Shown here: positions 36,952 through 48,145 of the stretch, one piece after another
Layout of the letters: each line of letters opens with the position of its first letter
Position numbering within the stretch: position 1 is the stretch's first letter
Origin: Chlorophyllum brunneum
Taxonomy: Eukaryota; Basidiomycota; Agaricomycetes; Agaricales; Agaricaceae
DNA length: 64,000 nucleotides
Reading direction: 5' to 3'
Assembly (NCBI GenBank): GCA_963576785.1
Contig: OY756142.1
Location: 558,001 to 622,000, forward strand
Translations under genes and position numbers: made by a program
Notes under the pieces: model-generated
Told to the model about the DNA's origin: nothing
What the model saw: only the letters and a program-made list of their open reading frames with translations
The model's database searches: none

Positions 36952-38460
36952 TCATTCAATACCATGATCAGCATAGCTCCCTGCCGACTGCCGAGCCCAG
37001 CCTCGGATATCCTTCGCAGGCACACTTGCCTTGATCATGGAAGCCTGGTCCACATCAAAAGCTCGGATATTTGCTTGAGTAAGTGGATTTCCTCCGGGTG
37101 GAACTACCTCTTCATCCGCATTCAAGGCACACCCATCGTCATCAGAAGTTTCCCAGTCCTCTACATAATCACTGCCTGCATCCTCCTGGCCACCACCTGC
37201 ATGCTGCCGTCGAATACCTTTGCCCTTAGTTGATCTGGAAGGTTTTTCTTCTGGTCGCCAAGATGTCTGGGCAGATTTGCGATTCTTTCCCTGAATTTCA
37301 TTTTTACTGGTCTCACTGTTCCACCTCTTGAACGTCTGATTGACTTCATCAGCCGAGTGGTCAGCGAGCCTGCTAAGGAAAACATAAAGCTCTAGAAATT
37401 TTGGGAAGTCAACCAGCTCAAACTGTACTCCTGTGGGATGTACGGCCTGATCATTGTGAATGCACTACAGGTCCAGGGAAATAATAGACTGACAACTTGG
37501 TCATTCTCCCACCTCGAAGAAAACAATTTGAATAAATTTCCAACAAATATCGCACCAAAGACATAACCGTCATTGAACCCAGGGCACGGCGTTGATGCTG
37601 TGCTGAGCACAAATCCAATGTGAGTTGTCGAGCGGCAGGTTGAACCTCAAAGGCTTTGGCTTCGAAGGCAAAAGTGACCACATTGAAACATTCGTCTTCC
37701 GAAATGAATGTAAAATTGTTAGGTAAACTGCGAAGGAAAATATGCCAGTCTTCAGGTATCGCCATTGATACTGCGATATCTGCTTTGGTCGTCCATGGGT
37801 ACGAAGGTAAGTGGAGTTCTCTTTCCGTCCTTGAGAAAAGATTAGTACGGCTACATTGAGAGTGGGTTGATGGAGCAATTACCAACATATATGCCTCGCT
37901 TCTTCGCGGAACTCAAAAGCGGTGATTATCAAGTTATCAATGCCCCGGCGCAAATCAGCTTCTAGACCCATTTTCTCCCTGGCGCTTTGGTAAATGTCCC
38001 AGTTGTGATATAGGGCGACACGCCACCTCGCCACCTCATAAGAGTCTTTCTGCTCGAACTTATCTGCGGGAAAAACTGTAAGCCAGTCTGCGTACGAAGC
38101 TTGCGGGTGTGGGGATGGGTATCCTCTGGTGGCCTAGCGATGTGTCATCAATTTGCGCTCCCAACAGGGTGAGAGTATTAACCCTTTTATCTAGGCGACC
38201 AGATACCCAGGCAGCGAACTGCGGGATGTTTTAGCAGTCATTTCATGGCGATATATTTCTCATACCTGTGATCCCCTGATAACAGATGGGTATTTGATCC
38301 CGGCTCGAAGTTCGTTAATTAACGGGAGGGACACAACGTAGATCTCAAGGACACATTTACTGAATTTTGCGGCTTGGCGCCATGCCGTCGTACTCTTCGC
38401 GCACCTGCTTGCTTAGTGAAAGCTGAGAAATCATCAGAATGAACAATGGACTTACTCGGA
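36952..38460 (-). CDS. Unknown protein with acidic C-terminus; probable frameshift
   Basis: I do not recognise this family by function. Exons joined by short introns give, in order: TTAWRQAAKFSKCVLEIYVV, LPLINELRAGIKYPSVIRGS, FAAWVSGRLDKR, YPSPHPQASYADWLTVFPAD, VARWRVALYHNWDIYQSARE, IDNLIITAFEFREEARHICW, ELHLPSYPWTTKADIAVSMA, PEDWHIFLRSLPNNFTFISE, QPAARQLTLDLCSAQHQRRA, then after a frame change GFNDGYVFGAIFVGNLFKLF, SSRWENDQ|AVHPTGVQFELV, FPKFLELYVFLSRLADHSAD, a basic stretch, the acidic DYVEDWETSDDDG and ARQSAGSYADHGIE. The switch between two good frames near 37573-37582 has no splice sites that repair it, so a one-base lesion, a sequencing error or an unusual intron is likely. The 5' end is unresolved; coordinates to about 38460 are approximate. 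It lies between the GH3 fragment and the intact GH3 gene. Confidence 0.6.
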
Positions 38461-38938
38461 GGCGAGTATGGATGGACTAAAATATATATTAATAAGAATC
38501 GTCCGGATATGAGGAAAAAACACGAACTATGTCGAATCGGTCAATTCGGGCATAAGGGGCTGGTGATCCTCTGACTGACTGTGGCTGAACTATGAGCGGG
38601 TCCGATACAGAGCCGGTCCGGACATACTCTTCAGGGATCTTGCATATATGCTATTGATTACATACATTCCAGTTCAACAACACGGCGGCTCACGTATCCG
38701 GATGCTCTGCTGGGGTTGTGGTCGGCCTGCAATTGTTAGGGAAGGCCCATATATTAAGTCCGGTATCCTACACTTGTGGCTGCGCCCCCTCGTGTTGTGG
38801 ATAATCCACTACCATCCCGACCTTCGGTTGGGGTGAAGGCATCTCGTTCAATGCAACTCGACGAAGGAAGTACGGGGTGAGAGGTCTCAGTATTTATGAT
38901 AATCAGTCACGTGTTCACTAATATTCCAATTACATCCA
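38461..38938. other. Intergenic, no gene seen
   Basis: This is the 3' side of the GH3 gene and the possible 5' end of the unknown gene. A GTCACGTG box lies at 38906-38913. Confidence 0.35.
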
Positions 38939-41900
38939 TCACAACCCAGTCCAGGTCAAGGTCTTTCCCAACTCAGCGGTATTGGTCAACCTCAAATCAC
39001 TTGATGATGCCCCGACGTGAACGGTAAACTCTCCCTTCTCCGCGATCCAATGACCAGCTCTATCGTCGTAGAAGCCTAATGCCTCTCTGTCAAGGTTTAA
39101 TGTGACAACCTTTGATTCTCCGGGGGCCAATGTTACTTTCATGAACGCCTTGAGCTCTTTCACGGGTCTAGGAAGCGAAGCCTGCGCATCAGAGATGTAC
39201 ACTTGAACGATCTCTCGTCCATCGACGTTGCCAGTGTTCCTGATTGAGAAATTAATGCTGAACTTTCCTTCGTCTGATATGGCCGATGTTTTGAGGTCTG
39301 AGTACTCGAAAGTGGTGTAAGAAAGGCCAAAACCAAATGGGAAAAGAGGTGCGAGATTCCGGATATCGTAGCTTCTGTACCCTACGAATATACCCTATTA
39401 CAACGTTAGTCCAGGTTAGATCTTTCAATATCGTGGGACGGGGAGACTGGAAATAACCTACCTCATTGTACAAAATCTTTCCGAATTCTTGTCCCTTGTC
39501 GCCATAAGATGGGTATGACGGGGAATCTTCGAGACGCCGTCTATGGGCGTAGTGAGTGATTTATTGAATCAAGGGTACGAGTGGACTGACGGGAATGTGA
39601 GGGGAAGCTTGCCGGAGGGATTGCATTTGCCGAACAAGACATCAGCAAGAGCGTTGCCGAGTTCATTGCCTCCAAAGAAGGCCTATGTAGAGCACATTAT
39701 TGTCCGATGACGGATGGATATTGCATTACACCGGCGCACCTGCACGAGAGTATTTGCCTCGGCAATCCACGGCATGGTCACAGGAGTACCAGTCTGGTTG
39801 ACAACGACGGTATTGGGGTTTGCCTTCAAGATCTCAGAAACGAGGGTATCCGTAAATCCCGGCAGGCTAGAAAGGTCGGGTTGGCGGCTTGTACGCATTT
39901 CGCGAGAGAATCGGAAGTTCACTTACTCCATGTGAGGTCTGTCAAACCCTTCACTCTCAAGACTGGTGAAAATCTACTATCAGATTCCTTCCCTTATTAC
40001 GCACATCGAGGAAGGAACGAACTCGTGGTTAAGTCCAACGACCAAGATGGCAACTAGAGACGCGAGTCAGACGCCGGAACATTATAGAAAGGTGGACTCG
40101 CCATCTGCTTCCTTCGCCAATTCCACGGCGTGCTTGAGCTCAGGTTTGGGGTCAACCTTGCGAGCGCCTCCTATGCGAATACGGCCCCAAGATTTGAACG
40201 GTAACCCTTGCTCTATAGGATCGTCATTCTCGAGGCGTATTTCAAGGTTATAGGCCTGCCCAGCCTTCAGGCCGGGCACGGTCGCCTTGACATCGGCGGT
40301 CCCCAGGCCGAAAAATGAGTCGCCTTGTTCAGGATTGGTGCTCAAATCGATAGAAAGTTCGTTGTTAACGAAAAGGTTCGCTCGCCCTAAGACATTGAGG
40401 CTTAGTTCCCAATCGCCATCTTCGTCTGGCGTAAACTTCGTAGAGCACTGGGCGTAAACGCAGATCATTAATGTGGGCAGGCCACTGAAGCATAGAGATA
40501 ACATACTCTAATCCAGCACATATAATTCACTTTCTCGTCCTAGATCGGAGTCAGTTGAGGTGCCTGAAGATGAAGAAATATCATACGATATGATCCATCA
40601 AGAAGCAATCAGTTGATTTGGTATCTGTAGTCCATGTAGGAAGGCCCAGAGGAGCTGAAAAGCTGGGCGCGATGTTGAGAAAATCGACCGAAGGCTTGTC
40701 GTTCCAGAAGTCCACGGATATGCCAGGTGTTCCGTCTTCAAGTGTGATATACGGGTTGAGGAGAGGAAGATATTTGTGCGTAGTTGCTCCAATGGTGTAA
40801 GTGACTTCGGCCCCGATTTCTTTAGCCACCGCCCGGATACCTTCGAGGGGCGAGACATCATACGTCGACAATAGTCGCGCTGATCCTCCGCCGGAGGTCA
40901 TGGCAATAGCCGCATTCGGACCAATCACTGCAATCTTCTTGAGCTGATTAGAGAGGGGAAGGAGCTTCTGGTCGTTCTTCAGGAGCACAATGGCGTCTCG
41001 AGCGGCTTCCCTCAAAACCTGACGTTGTTCAGGTGTGTCGATCAGACCTTCTTCCACGCCGAAAGGGACACCCGACTCAATACCCTTCTTCACGAGACCC
41101 AGTACCTTTACCGGCAGTTATTAATAACTCGCGTCCATCGAGTCTGCTTATTTACCTTGCTAACGCGAGCGTCTAAATCACACTCGAAGACCTTTTCAGC
41201 AACCAAGGCCCTTTCAAGTGCTCTACCACGCATAACCGAAGGACCCCTACCAAGCCATCGGCAGAACCTTAGGTTCGTCAGAAGGTGAGCGAATGAAGTA
41301 CGCACGGCATTTCGAGATCAAGTCCTGCTTTAATACTTTCAGAAGTACTGTAGACGCCGATCCAGTCGCTCATAATCATCCCTATGTGCACAATGAGTAT
41401 GACTCTCTCGCAGATTCAGGTTCATGCTGACCCTTGAACCCCCATTCCTGGTTTAGTATCATCAACAAATTGTGCTGGGGATGGATAATACGATCTGTAC
41501 CTTTCGGAGGATGTCTTCGAGGAAATAGCTACTCTCAGAAACATGTACTCCATTGACACGATTATAACTGAGGGATTTCATGATGAATATCTGGCACAAA
41601 CGAGATATAGATTTGATATGACATACGCAGACATGACGGCCCATGGGTTGGCATTCTTGATTGCGATTTGGAAAGGCTTCAAGTAGATTTCGCGTAAAGC
41701 CCGCTCGCTGACTTCACCTGGGTACATCATAGACGCACTTCAGCCATTTACCGAAGTTGGGTGAGAGCCAATCAACTGACTGCTGATCGAGAACCTAGGA
41801 TCAAGATTCAGTGAAGGTCGGAGACATGGTTTGGGTGTAACCACCTCTGGAACTCCTGATCATTGGCAACAAAATGCTTGATGGTCGCACTGATACCCTT

Positions 41901-42531
41901 TGACTGTAGACCGTTGATATAAGCTGCTGCGATAGTGCCGTTCAAATGGGGGTCCTCTGCAAATGACTCAAACCCGCGACCTCCTAGTGGTGACCTTTGT
42001 GTATTAACGGTCGGTGCAAGTAGGACATGAGCCCCTGATATGATATACATGTGAGTGACGATCTAGTGATTAGTAGGGTTTTGATAAGGAGCAACCTTTT
42101 GCGCGAGCTTCATCTGCCAGTGCTTCTCCGACTCGCCGAGCAAGTTCGACATCAAAGGAGGAACCCAGGCCCGTAGAGCAGGGGAAACAGCTGGAGGGCG
42201 TGCCATTGAAGACTCAGTGCGATATGAGTAAGATCGTGACACTCTTTTGCATACAGGACATACAGTATGAGCCGCGAACACCATTGGGACCTAGACGAGT
42301 CGGTCAGGATAATACCGAGACAGATACTAGGACACGGACCATCGCTGAGTTTAATGGACGGGACTCCGGCTTTAGGAATAGGTTCTGTGTTCCACCACCC
42401 CTAACGGCGATTTCAGAGTCGTCTTCGACGATAATTGTTCGGGAGATTCATACAAGACCACTGAGAAGCTTGATTTTGTCTCCCACTGTTAACTTCGCTA
42501 AGACGGTTTCTACGTCAAAGTCGGCAGTCAT
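38939..42531 (-). CDS. GH3 beta-glucosidase with PA14 domain, intracellular type
   Basis: It hydrolyses terminal beta-D-glucosides such as cellobiose. Start ATG 42531 ([20 protein letters not shown]) has no signal peptide, so it is probably cytosolic. Ordered landmarks: [12 protein letters not shown] region, [106 protein letters not shown] with the nucleophile aspartate in [33 protein letters not shown], the PA14 insert ([20 protein letters not shown] to RIRIGG), [82 protein letters not shown] and a fibronectin-III end ([19 protein letters not shown] to LTWTGL). More than ten introns, one with a GC donor (40054-40101). All signature residues are present, so it is judged functional. Confidence 0.93.
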
Positions 42532-43070
42532 GGTTGTATGAGTGGACCAGAGAAACGAGAGGCTTATATTTCACGAGTCACGGCGGATAAACTTCGGGGG
42601 AATAAGATGTGCCCTATGCGTCATACAATCCGCCAGCTGACTTTTCTCGATGCTGTATCAAAGTACTTTTCGATCATTGGAGGCAATATCCGCACATCGG
42701 TGTTTTCCAACTTGAGCGAGACTGGTTCATACGGGTTACCAGCTGACTCCGGTAAAGAGGTACTCACCCCTGGTCCAAACTCTGCTGGTTGAGTCTGGGC
42801 GGCTTCCTCAGAAGGGCAGGACAGCTCGGAACAACCAGACAACTTCTTTGCAGACACGGATACCGCCACTGGGATCAATTTCCAAGGCACCCATGTGATA
42901 TTTCCCAGATCAAGACCGCCAGAAATAAAACGTCATACCAGTTGCACCTATCATCTTCGTGCACCACGCGATTTCGGGCAATTGACTAATCTTCGTGAGT
43001 GTTTGAATCAGTGGCTTCGGCGTGGCATGTCCTTGGCTGACTCAGTGCTCAGGCTTGATATGATAGGTCG
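42532..43070. promoter_or_regulatory. Divergent promoter, GH3 / MLH3
   Basis: A 539-bp interval between the two start codons. Frames crossing it are short and show no domain. No clear TATA box. Confidence 0.35.
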
Positions 43071-46000
43071 ATGGAGGCAGAATCATCTTGCGCAGAAGGC
43101 CAGGGGTCGATTGGACAACTCGCCAGGCTTGATGAGCCCACACAAGCAAGAATACGCTCGACTCAAATCCTCACTACCCTTCCTCAGATCGTTTCGGAAC
43201 TTGTACAGAACTCCCTGGATGCAAAAGCTAATAATATTAGTGTAGGCATCAACTACGAGGAGTGGATGTGCTGGGTGCGGGATGATGGATCAGGCATTAG
43301 TAAACAAGACCTCGAGAGTTTCTCAGCGGGGGATACTAATTTGCGGTATCGTAAGTCCGTCTAACTTCCCATGTCTCAACCTTCTTACCAGCATCAAGAT
43401 ACTTCAAAGGAGTATGCTCCAGGATCGATAAATGCCATGTCAACATATGGCTTTCGCGGTGAAGGTGACTTACACCAATCATTGCCACCCCAAAGCAGCT
43501 GATTCTTTCCCAGCGTTAGCTTCTGCTACCCAGATTTCGTGCTTAGAGATTTCTTCACGTACTGCCAAGGCCCGTACAACATGGTGTATTATAAAAAAGG
43601 CGTGTACCCACCCGCTTTCATGCCCGCGCAAACCTGACAAATGCGGAAACTCCCCTAGGCCAATGAAGTGCTGTACCAAGGCGAAGCTGTTCGTTGGAGG
43701 AGAGAATCTCCGGGAACCGCTGTTTGTGTCAGAGACGCGTTTTTTAACGCAAGTCCCCCAGTCCCTTACCAAGGAACGAATGCCAACAATACATCCCCTC
43801 TACAGTTACCTGTTCGACGTTTATCGCACCCTTCTGCTGCAAAAACTTGGGAATTGGTCCGACAAGAGATAGAAGTTTACGCGCTTATATCCCCATTTGT
43901 TTCCTTCACACTCGAAGACTCCCAGAGGAGCCGGGAGGATGGCGCTAACAATCGGACTCTACGGATTCCGAAGGTTAGGATGGGAAATGTTAGGATAATA
44001 ATACGTTGGTACAACGCTAACCCCGACCTTCTATATCAGACCACCTCCACTTTGGCCACCTTCCGACATCTCTATGGCCGGGCCTTGACCGAGGTGAACG
44101 CGATAGATTCCGCTTAGAACTTCTACTAACCTATCTCCTTTAGCGAATCGAAACAATTGACATCGCCAGTGGGAACATGAAAGCCGAAGGTTTCATCAGC
44201 CTCCACGGTGCTTCCTCAAAGGTAAACCGGAAGTTACTAGTCGGGCCCCAGTTCGGAGATCTCATGCAATCCAGGCTTTTCAGTTTCTCTGTAAGGTTTT
44301 GTGAGCCTCATGGCAGCTTGACTGACCCTATTTTAGACATCAATAGCCATCCAATTACGTTATGTGACTTCCATAAGGTTATTGATGTCCAATTTTCTTC
44401 CAGCAGCTTCGGAAAGAACGTAAGCTCCGTTCAGGTGACCCTTCGACATAGCTAACGGACACGCCAAAAACTATAGTCCTTCGATGATCAGAACGGAGGC
44501 GGTGGCACACGAATCGGTACGCCTCCGACCTGGACATTTCCGAATATCTCACTCATGAGAGCTAGGTTCTCGTCGCTCCCCACGCAAAAGTGAAAGGAAG
44601 CCTGCGTATGTGTTGAACATATTGGTTCCTCCTGGCGAGGTGGATAATAGCCTTGATCCTGCAAAAACCACGGTTATGCTGCAGGTTCGTTTCCCCTTCT
44701 TGCCATTGCCATTTCTTGACTGATGAGTAACTCTGCTGGACAAGAATGAAACCTCCGTTATATCCTTTCTGGTTCATATTGTACGAGGGTTCCTCGCCAA
44801 ACATAACTTCATACATAGTTCCCCGCACGTGCAAGAACACCCAAATACGACTCAAACGCCTCGTAAACGAAGGAGGGTTTTTACGGACCAGGATGTTAAT
44901 GACGCAACAGGCGGATCATCCTTGACGCAAATCCCAAACACACAGTTTTTGCCAATGGGAACCTCTTCCTTTCGATTACTGAGTGACTCCGTAAGTCCGG
45001 TGGCTCTTGAGTTAACAGTCGTTGATGCCGCCTAAGACTCCCGAACGAGTACCGAGCGAATGCGCCAGACACCCACCGACAAGCTACAACTTACATGCAA
45101 AACCCTGGTTTTCTGAATCATCTCCGAATTCTATAACAGGAAATGGAGCTCCTGTCACTCTCGAACAAGAATCTAACAAGAGGCGGACTATTCCTACTTC
45201 ATGGTCCAAATCCAGATTACGGACTGTCACTCCCGTCCCCACATGGTTGGGCAGCGCTCTTGAGGTGTGTGCGTTATCCAAAAAAGTGTGCCTGAGTAGT
45301 CCCACCCGTTACTTCTCTAGGCAAACAATTCATACCCGCCCCGGGAACCAAATATACCCACAGTTTGCTCTTCAATACTGGGTCCGCTGACGACTGGACG
45401 TACTGTGCGGAATACGGCGCAATCTTACCAATCGATAGATCTACCTCTCCTTTCCTCTAACCAGAATCCGGTGGCAAGTTCTTTTACAAGGAAGGATCTA
45501 TCCTTGGCAAGAATTATTGGACAAGTAGATAAAAAATTTATTGCTTGCCTAATTTCAACTCCGAACACTTGCGACCCTAGGCTCGAGGAGTACCCGGAGA
45601 ACAAGGCTGCGACCCCCGATGCTTCGACTCTTGTCCTGGTTGATCAGCATGCGGCCGATGAACGCATTCGCGTGGAAAGCCTCCTCAAGGAGTTATGCCT
45701 AGGATTCCTGAATAGTTGTGACAACAACACGGCTACGGCTGCCGGAATCGAGGTTATGGCCCTTACGCCTCCGAAGCCTGTCCTTGTGACTTGGCATGAA
45801 ATGCAGCTATTGGAAGAGTCGACAGAGGTTCAGGAAGCGTTCCGAAGTTGGGGGATCTACCTCACAGGATATTCCACACCGGATGCAGGAACCGAAAATC
45901 CGGTTGGTGAAGCCAACAACACAGGATATGGGCAAATACTGGTTGAAGCAATTCCCGAAGTCGTCAGTGATAAGGTGGTGTTTGTTGCAATCCAAAGTTT

Positions 46001-46540
46001 TGGCTGCTTACTCAAGATTGTCCCTGAAATCCCAGCTTCTGCAAGAAGACGAGTTGCAGGATCTAGTGAAAGGATTCCTCACACAGCTACAAGCAGATTT
46101 ACCTTCCTTTTCCAGCCTATCTAGTAGAAATCAAATCCAAGAGGCTGACACAGAGTTCCTGTGGCTGAAAGCCCTACGATATTGCCCGCGACCACTGCTA
46201 GACCTGGTCAACTCGAAGGCTTGCCGAGGTACGCAAGCCGTCGGCCCTCGCGAGATTCATGATTACTGAATTACCTCTCAGGAGCAATAATGTTCAACGA
46301 TACGTTAGATCGCATTCAGTGCGAGAGCCTCGTGCGTCGACTTGCTCTAACGGCATATCCGTTTCAATGTGCCCATGGACGGTGAGTTATGAGAGTATTT
46401 CGCTATTGTTTGTTCGGCTCACACCGCCTTTTTCTCGGACAAGTCCATCTTTGGTACCACTCATCGAATTGGGTCCTCAAACGGGAAGCCTTGGGCCGAG
46501 ACGGGCATCCTTCTGTGATTGGTCGAAGCTGGAGGATTAG
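43071..46540 (+). CDS. MLH3: DNA mismatch repair / meiotic crossover endonuclease MLH3
   Basis: A MutL homologue that pairs with MLH1 to nick DNA in mismatch repair and meiotic crossovers. Start ATG 43071 (MEAESSCAEGQGSIGQLARL). N-terminal GHKL ATPase: IVSELVQNSLDAKANNISVG (motif I), VRDDGSGISKQDLESFSAG (motif II), STYGFRGEA (motif III), then ESPGTAVCVRDAFFNLPVRR and AFQFLYINSHPI. The variable linker carries TPRKRRRVF. The C-terminal endonuclease motif DQHA-x2-E-x4-E is complete (DQHAADERIRVE). The end has NSKACRGAIMFNDTLDRIQ and QCAHGRPSLVPL, the CAHGRPS form being typical of MLH3 rather than PMS1, and finishes CDWSKLED. Many short introns; the one at 43749-43805 has a GCAAGT donor, required to give FFNLPVRRL. 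The gene seems intact and nuclease-competent. Confidence 0.93.
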
Positions 46541-47059
46541 GGACGGATTTATAGAAGAAGACATTTCTTTGTCTCTGTGTTCTATGTATAGTCTTTCGAC
46601 GACTTTAAGGTCGTCTAGACCTCGAACTATTCCGGGGTTAGGACGGCGCAAGTGACGAGAATGGGTTCTGTAGCCCAAGTGCCGCAGCGAGCCTGCTGAA
46701 AGTGTCACTCGACCTCCACCAGTACTATGCTGTAGTCTTTCAGGACGATGAGACGGTAAGAATGTCTCGATATGTCCCCAGAAGGTGACCAGGTGGTGCA
46801 AAAACCTCACGCTCTCGTGTTTGGAGCGTACTGGAGTATTGTAGCAGGGGTGTCCCCGAAATAGCCACACAATAGCCATCCGAGGATATATTTGTGTCAC
46901 GTGTTGTGAATGGTCGCGTGACGTCAGCGACGTCATGGGCGCAATCCCCCAAGGAGCGCGATAGGGTGCGCAAATATAAAGGGGATGGTTCTAGATTGTT
47001 CATAGTTCTCATCCTCTTACATTCAATCACCGCGTTCGCACACCTACCCATCTACAACC
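46541..47059 (+). promoter_or_regulatory. RTC3 promoter with E-box, CRE pair, TATA and STRE-like sites
   Basis: Upstream of ATG 47060: GTCACGTG (46896-46903), a palindromic TGACGTCA (46919-46926), a second GACGTCAT (46929-46936), TATAAA (46975-46980) and AGGGG (46980-46984). TATA lies 80 bp before the ATG. A strong TATA with CRE- and STRE-like sites fits a stress-induced gene; the sites are seen, the regulation is inferred. The distal part also holds the MLH3 3' UTR. Confidence 0.6.
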
Positions 47060-47664
47060 ATGCCAAAGTATCTTACTGTTGTTGTCTACAAGCCTGATAC
47101 TCAGTCAACCGATGAGTACATGGTCTATGTCGACCCTCTACAGGTTTGTTTCTTGGTCCATGCTTTGGTGAAAGTCAAGTTGATCTCTGTTCTCTCCGAT
47201 TACAGTATCGCAAATGGAAAGAAGGAGGTCAGTGCAATAATCATAGCTAAGATACCCCCACTCACAACTTGTCATAGACACGTAAATTCGATGTCTTGTT
47301 TGAGTATTGATCAATATTAACTGATCACTAGTTCCATCCCCATCGTAGATGTCGTCGACTGTGAGGTTCCAGCTCAGTTTTTTCATCCCATTATATCTCA
47401 CTGCGTATTCATTCAGCTTACTCTGTGTATCACACCGGGCAAGGAACGCAAGGCCTTCAAAAGACACCTTCTAAACAACAACTCGATACCATCTTTGGGA
47501 CTCACAAGGACGTTGATGTTGTAGAGTTTATATTGAAGAATGGAAATCCGCAGCACGGTCTCGATCCCAAGACCTTTGACAACCCGAGCCATGTACCCAT
47601 GTTGAACCCGACTAGGGGGAATAGTATAATAGACAGTCGAGGAAAGGGGCTCTCTGGTATCTAA
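47060..47664 (+). CDS. RTC3: Rtc3-like protein with SBDS N-terminal domain
   Basis: A single-domain relative of the ribosome maturation factor SBDS/Sdo1; yeast Rtc3 is a stress-induced protein linked to RNA metabolism and telomere capping. Four exons: MPKYLTVVVYKPDTQSTDEY, MVYVDPLQ|YRKWKEGGH|SIPIVDVVDS|YSVYHTGQGTQGLQ, then KTPSKQQLDTIFGTHKDVDV and VEFILKNGNPQ. The motif WKEGG-x-SIPxVDVVDS, HTGQGxQG and SKQQLDxxFGTHKDVDVVE are the family core. The C-terminus (HVPMLNPTRGNSIIDSRGKG) is poorly conserved. The exon 2 donor is placed at CA|GTGCAA because only that keeps the family sequence. The SBDS C-terminal domains II and III are absent, as expected. Confidence 0.88.
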
Positions 47665-48145
47665 TCTTGATCAGTTCTTGATAGGGGAGAGTGCGTCTGG
47701 AAGTTCTCAATGATGTATATTATTGTCAATTTGGTGTAGCAAAGCCCCCACAATCAAGTTAAAGACATTGGTATTGATACTGGGATTTTGTCCGAGCGCC
47801 AACATCTCTTGTAGTCTGAGGACCGTTCACCCTGAACTCGAAACTCGAGTCAGCTTGAAGCCCATGTGCTTGACGGGGGTCACAGGATCTAGTTCTCGCA
47901 ACCGAGAACGGGAAGAGCCGGAGATAGATCAGATGAACATGCGAAACAACGAGGGGACATGTAGCACAGCCAATAGTATTAAAAGAATACAATGTATACT
48001 AACAAACAAGAGGGTCAATATCGGTGCCTACCTTGATTCATTGGGCGTGATAAATTCTATCTAGATATAAATCCTACTTCCTACATAGATCCTTCATACA
48101 CTGCAAACCTGATTCGCGTCCTCAAGCCAGCGTCATCGAATCACA
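47665..48145. other. Interval between convergent RTC3 and AFG1
   Basis: No gene seen. It probably contains both 3' UTRs. Confidence 0.4.

Noticed and set aside
46403..46936. 177-codon minus-strand frame across the MLH3 3' end
   Set aside because: Antisense to the conserved MLH3 C-terminal exon and the RTC3 promoter; no domain.
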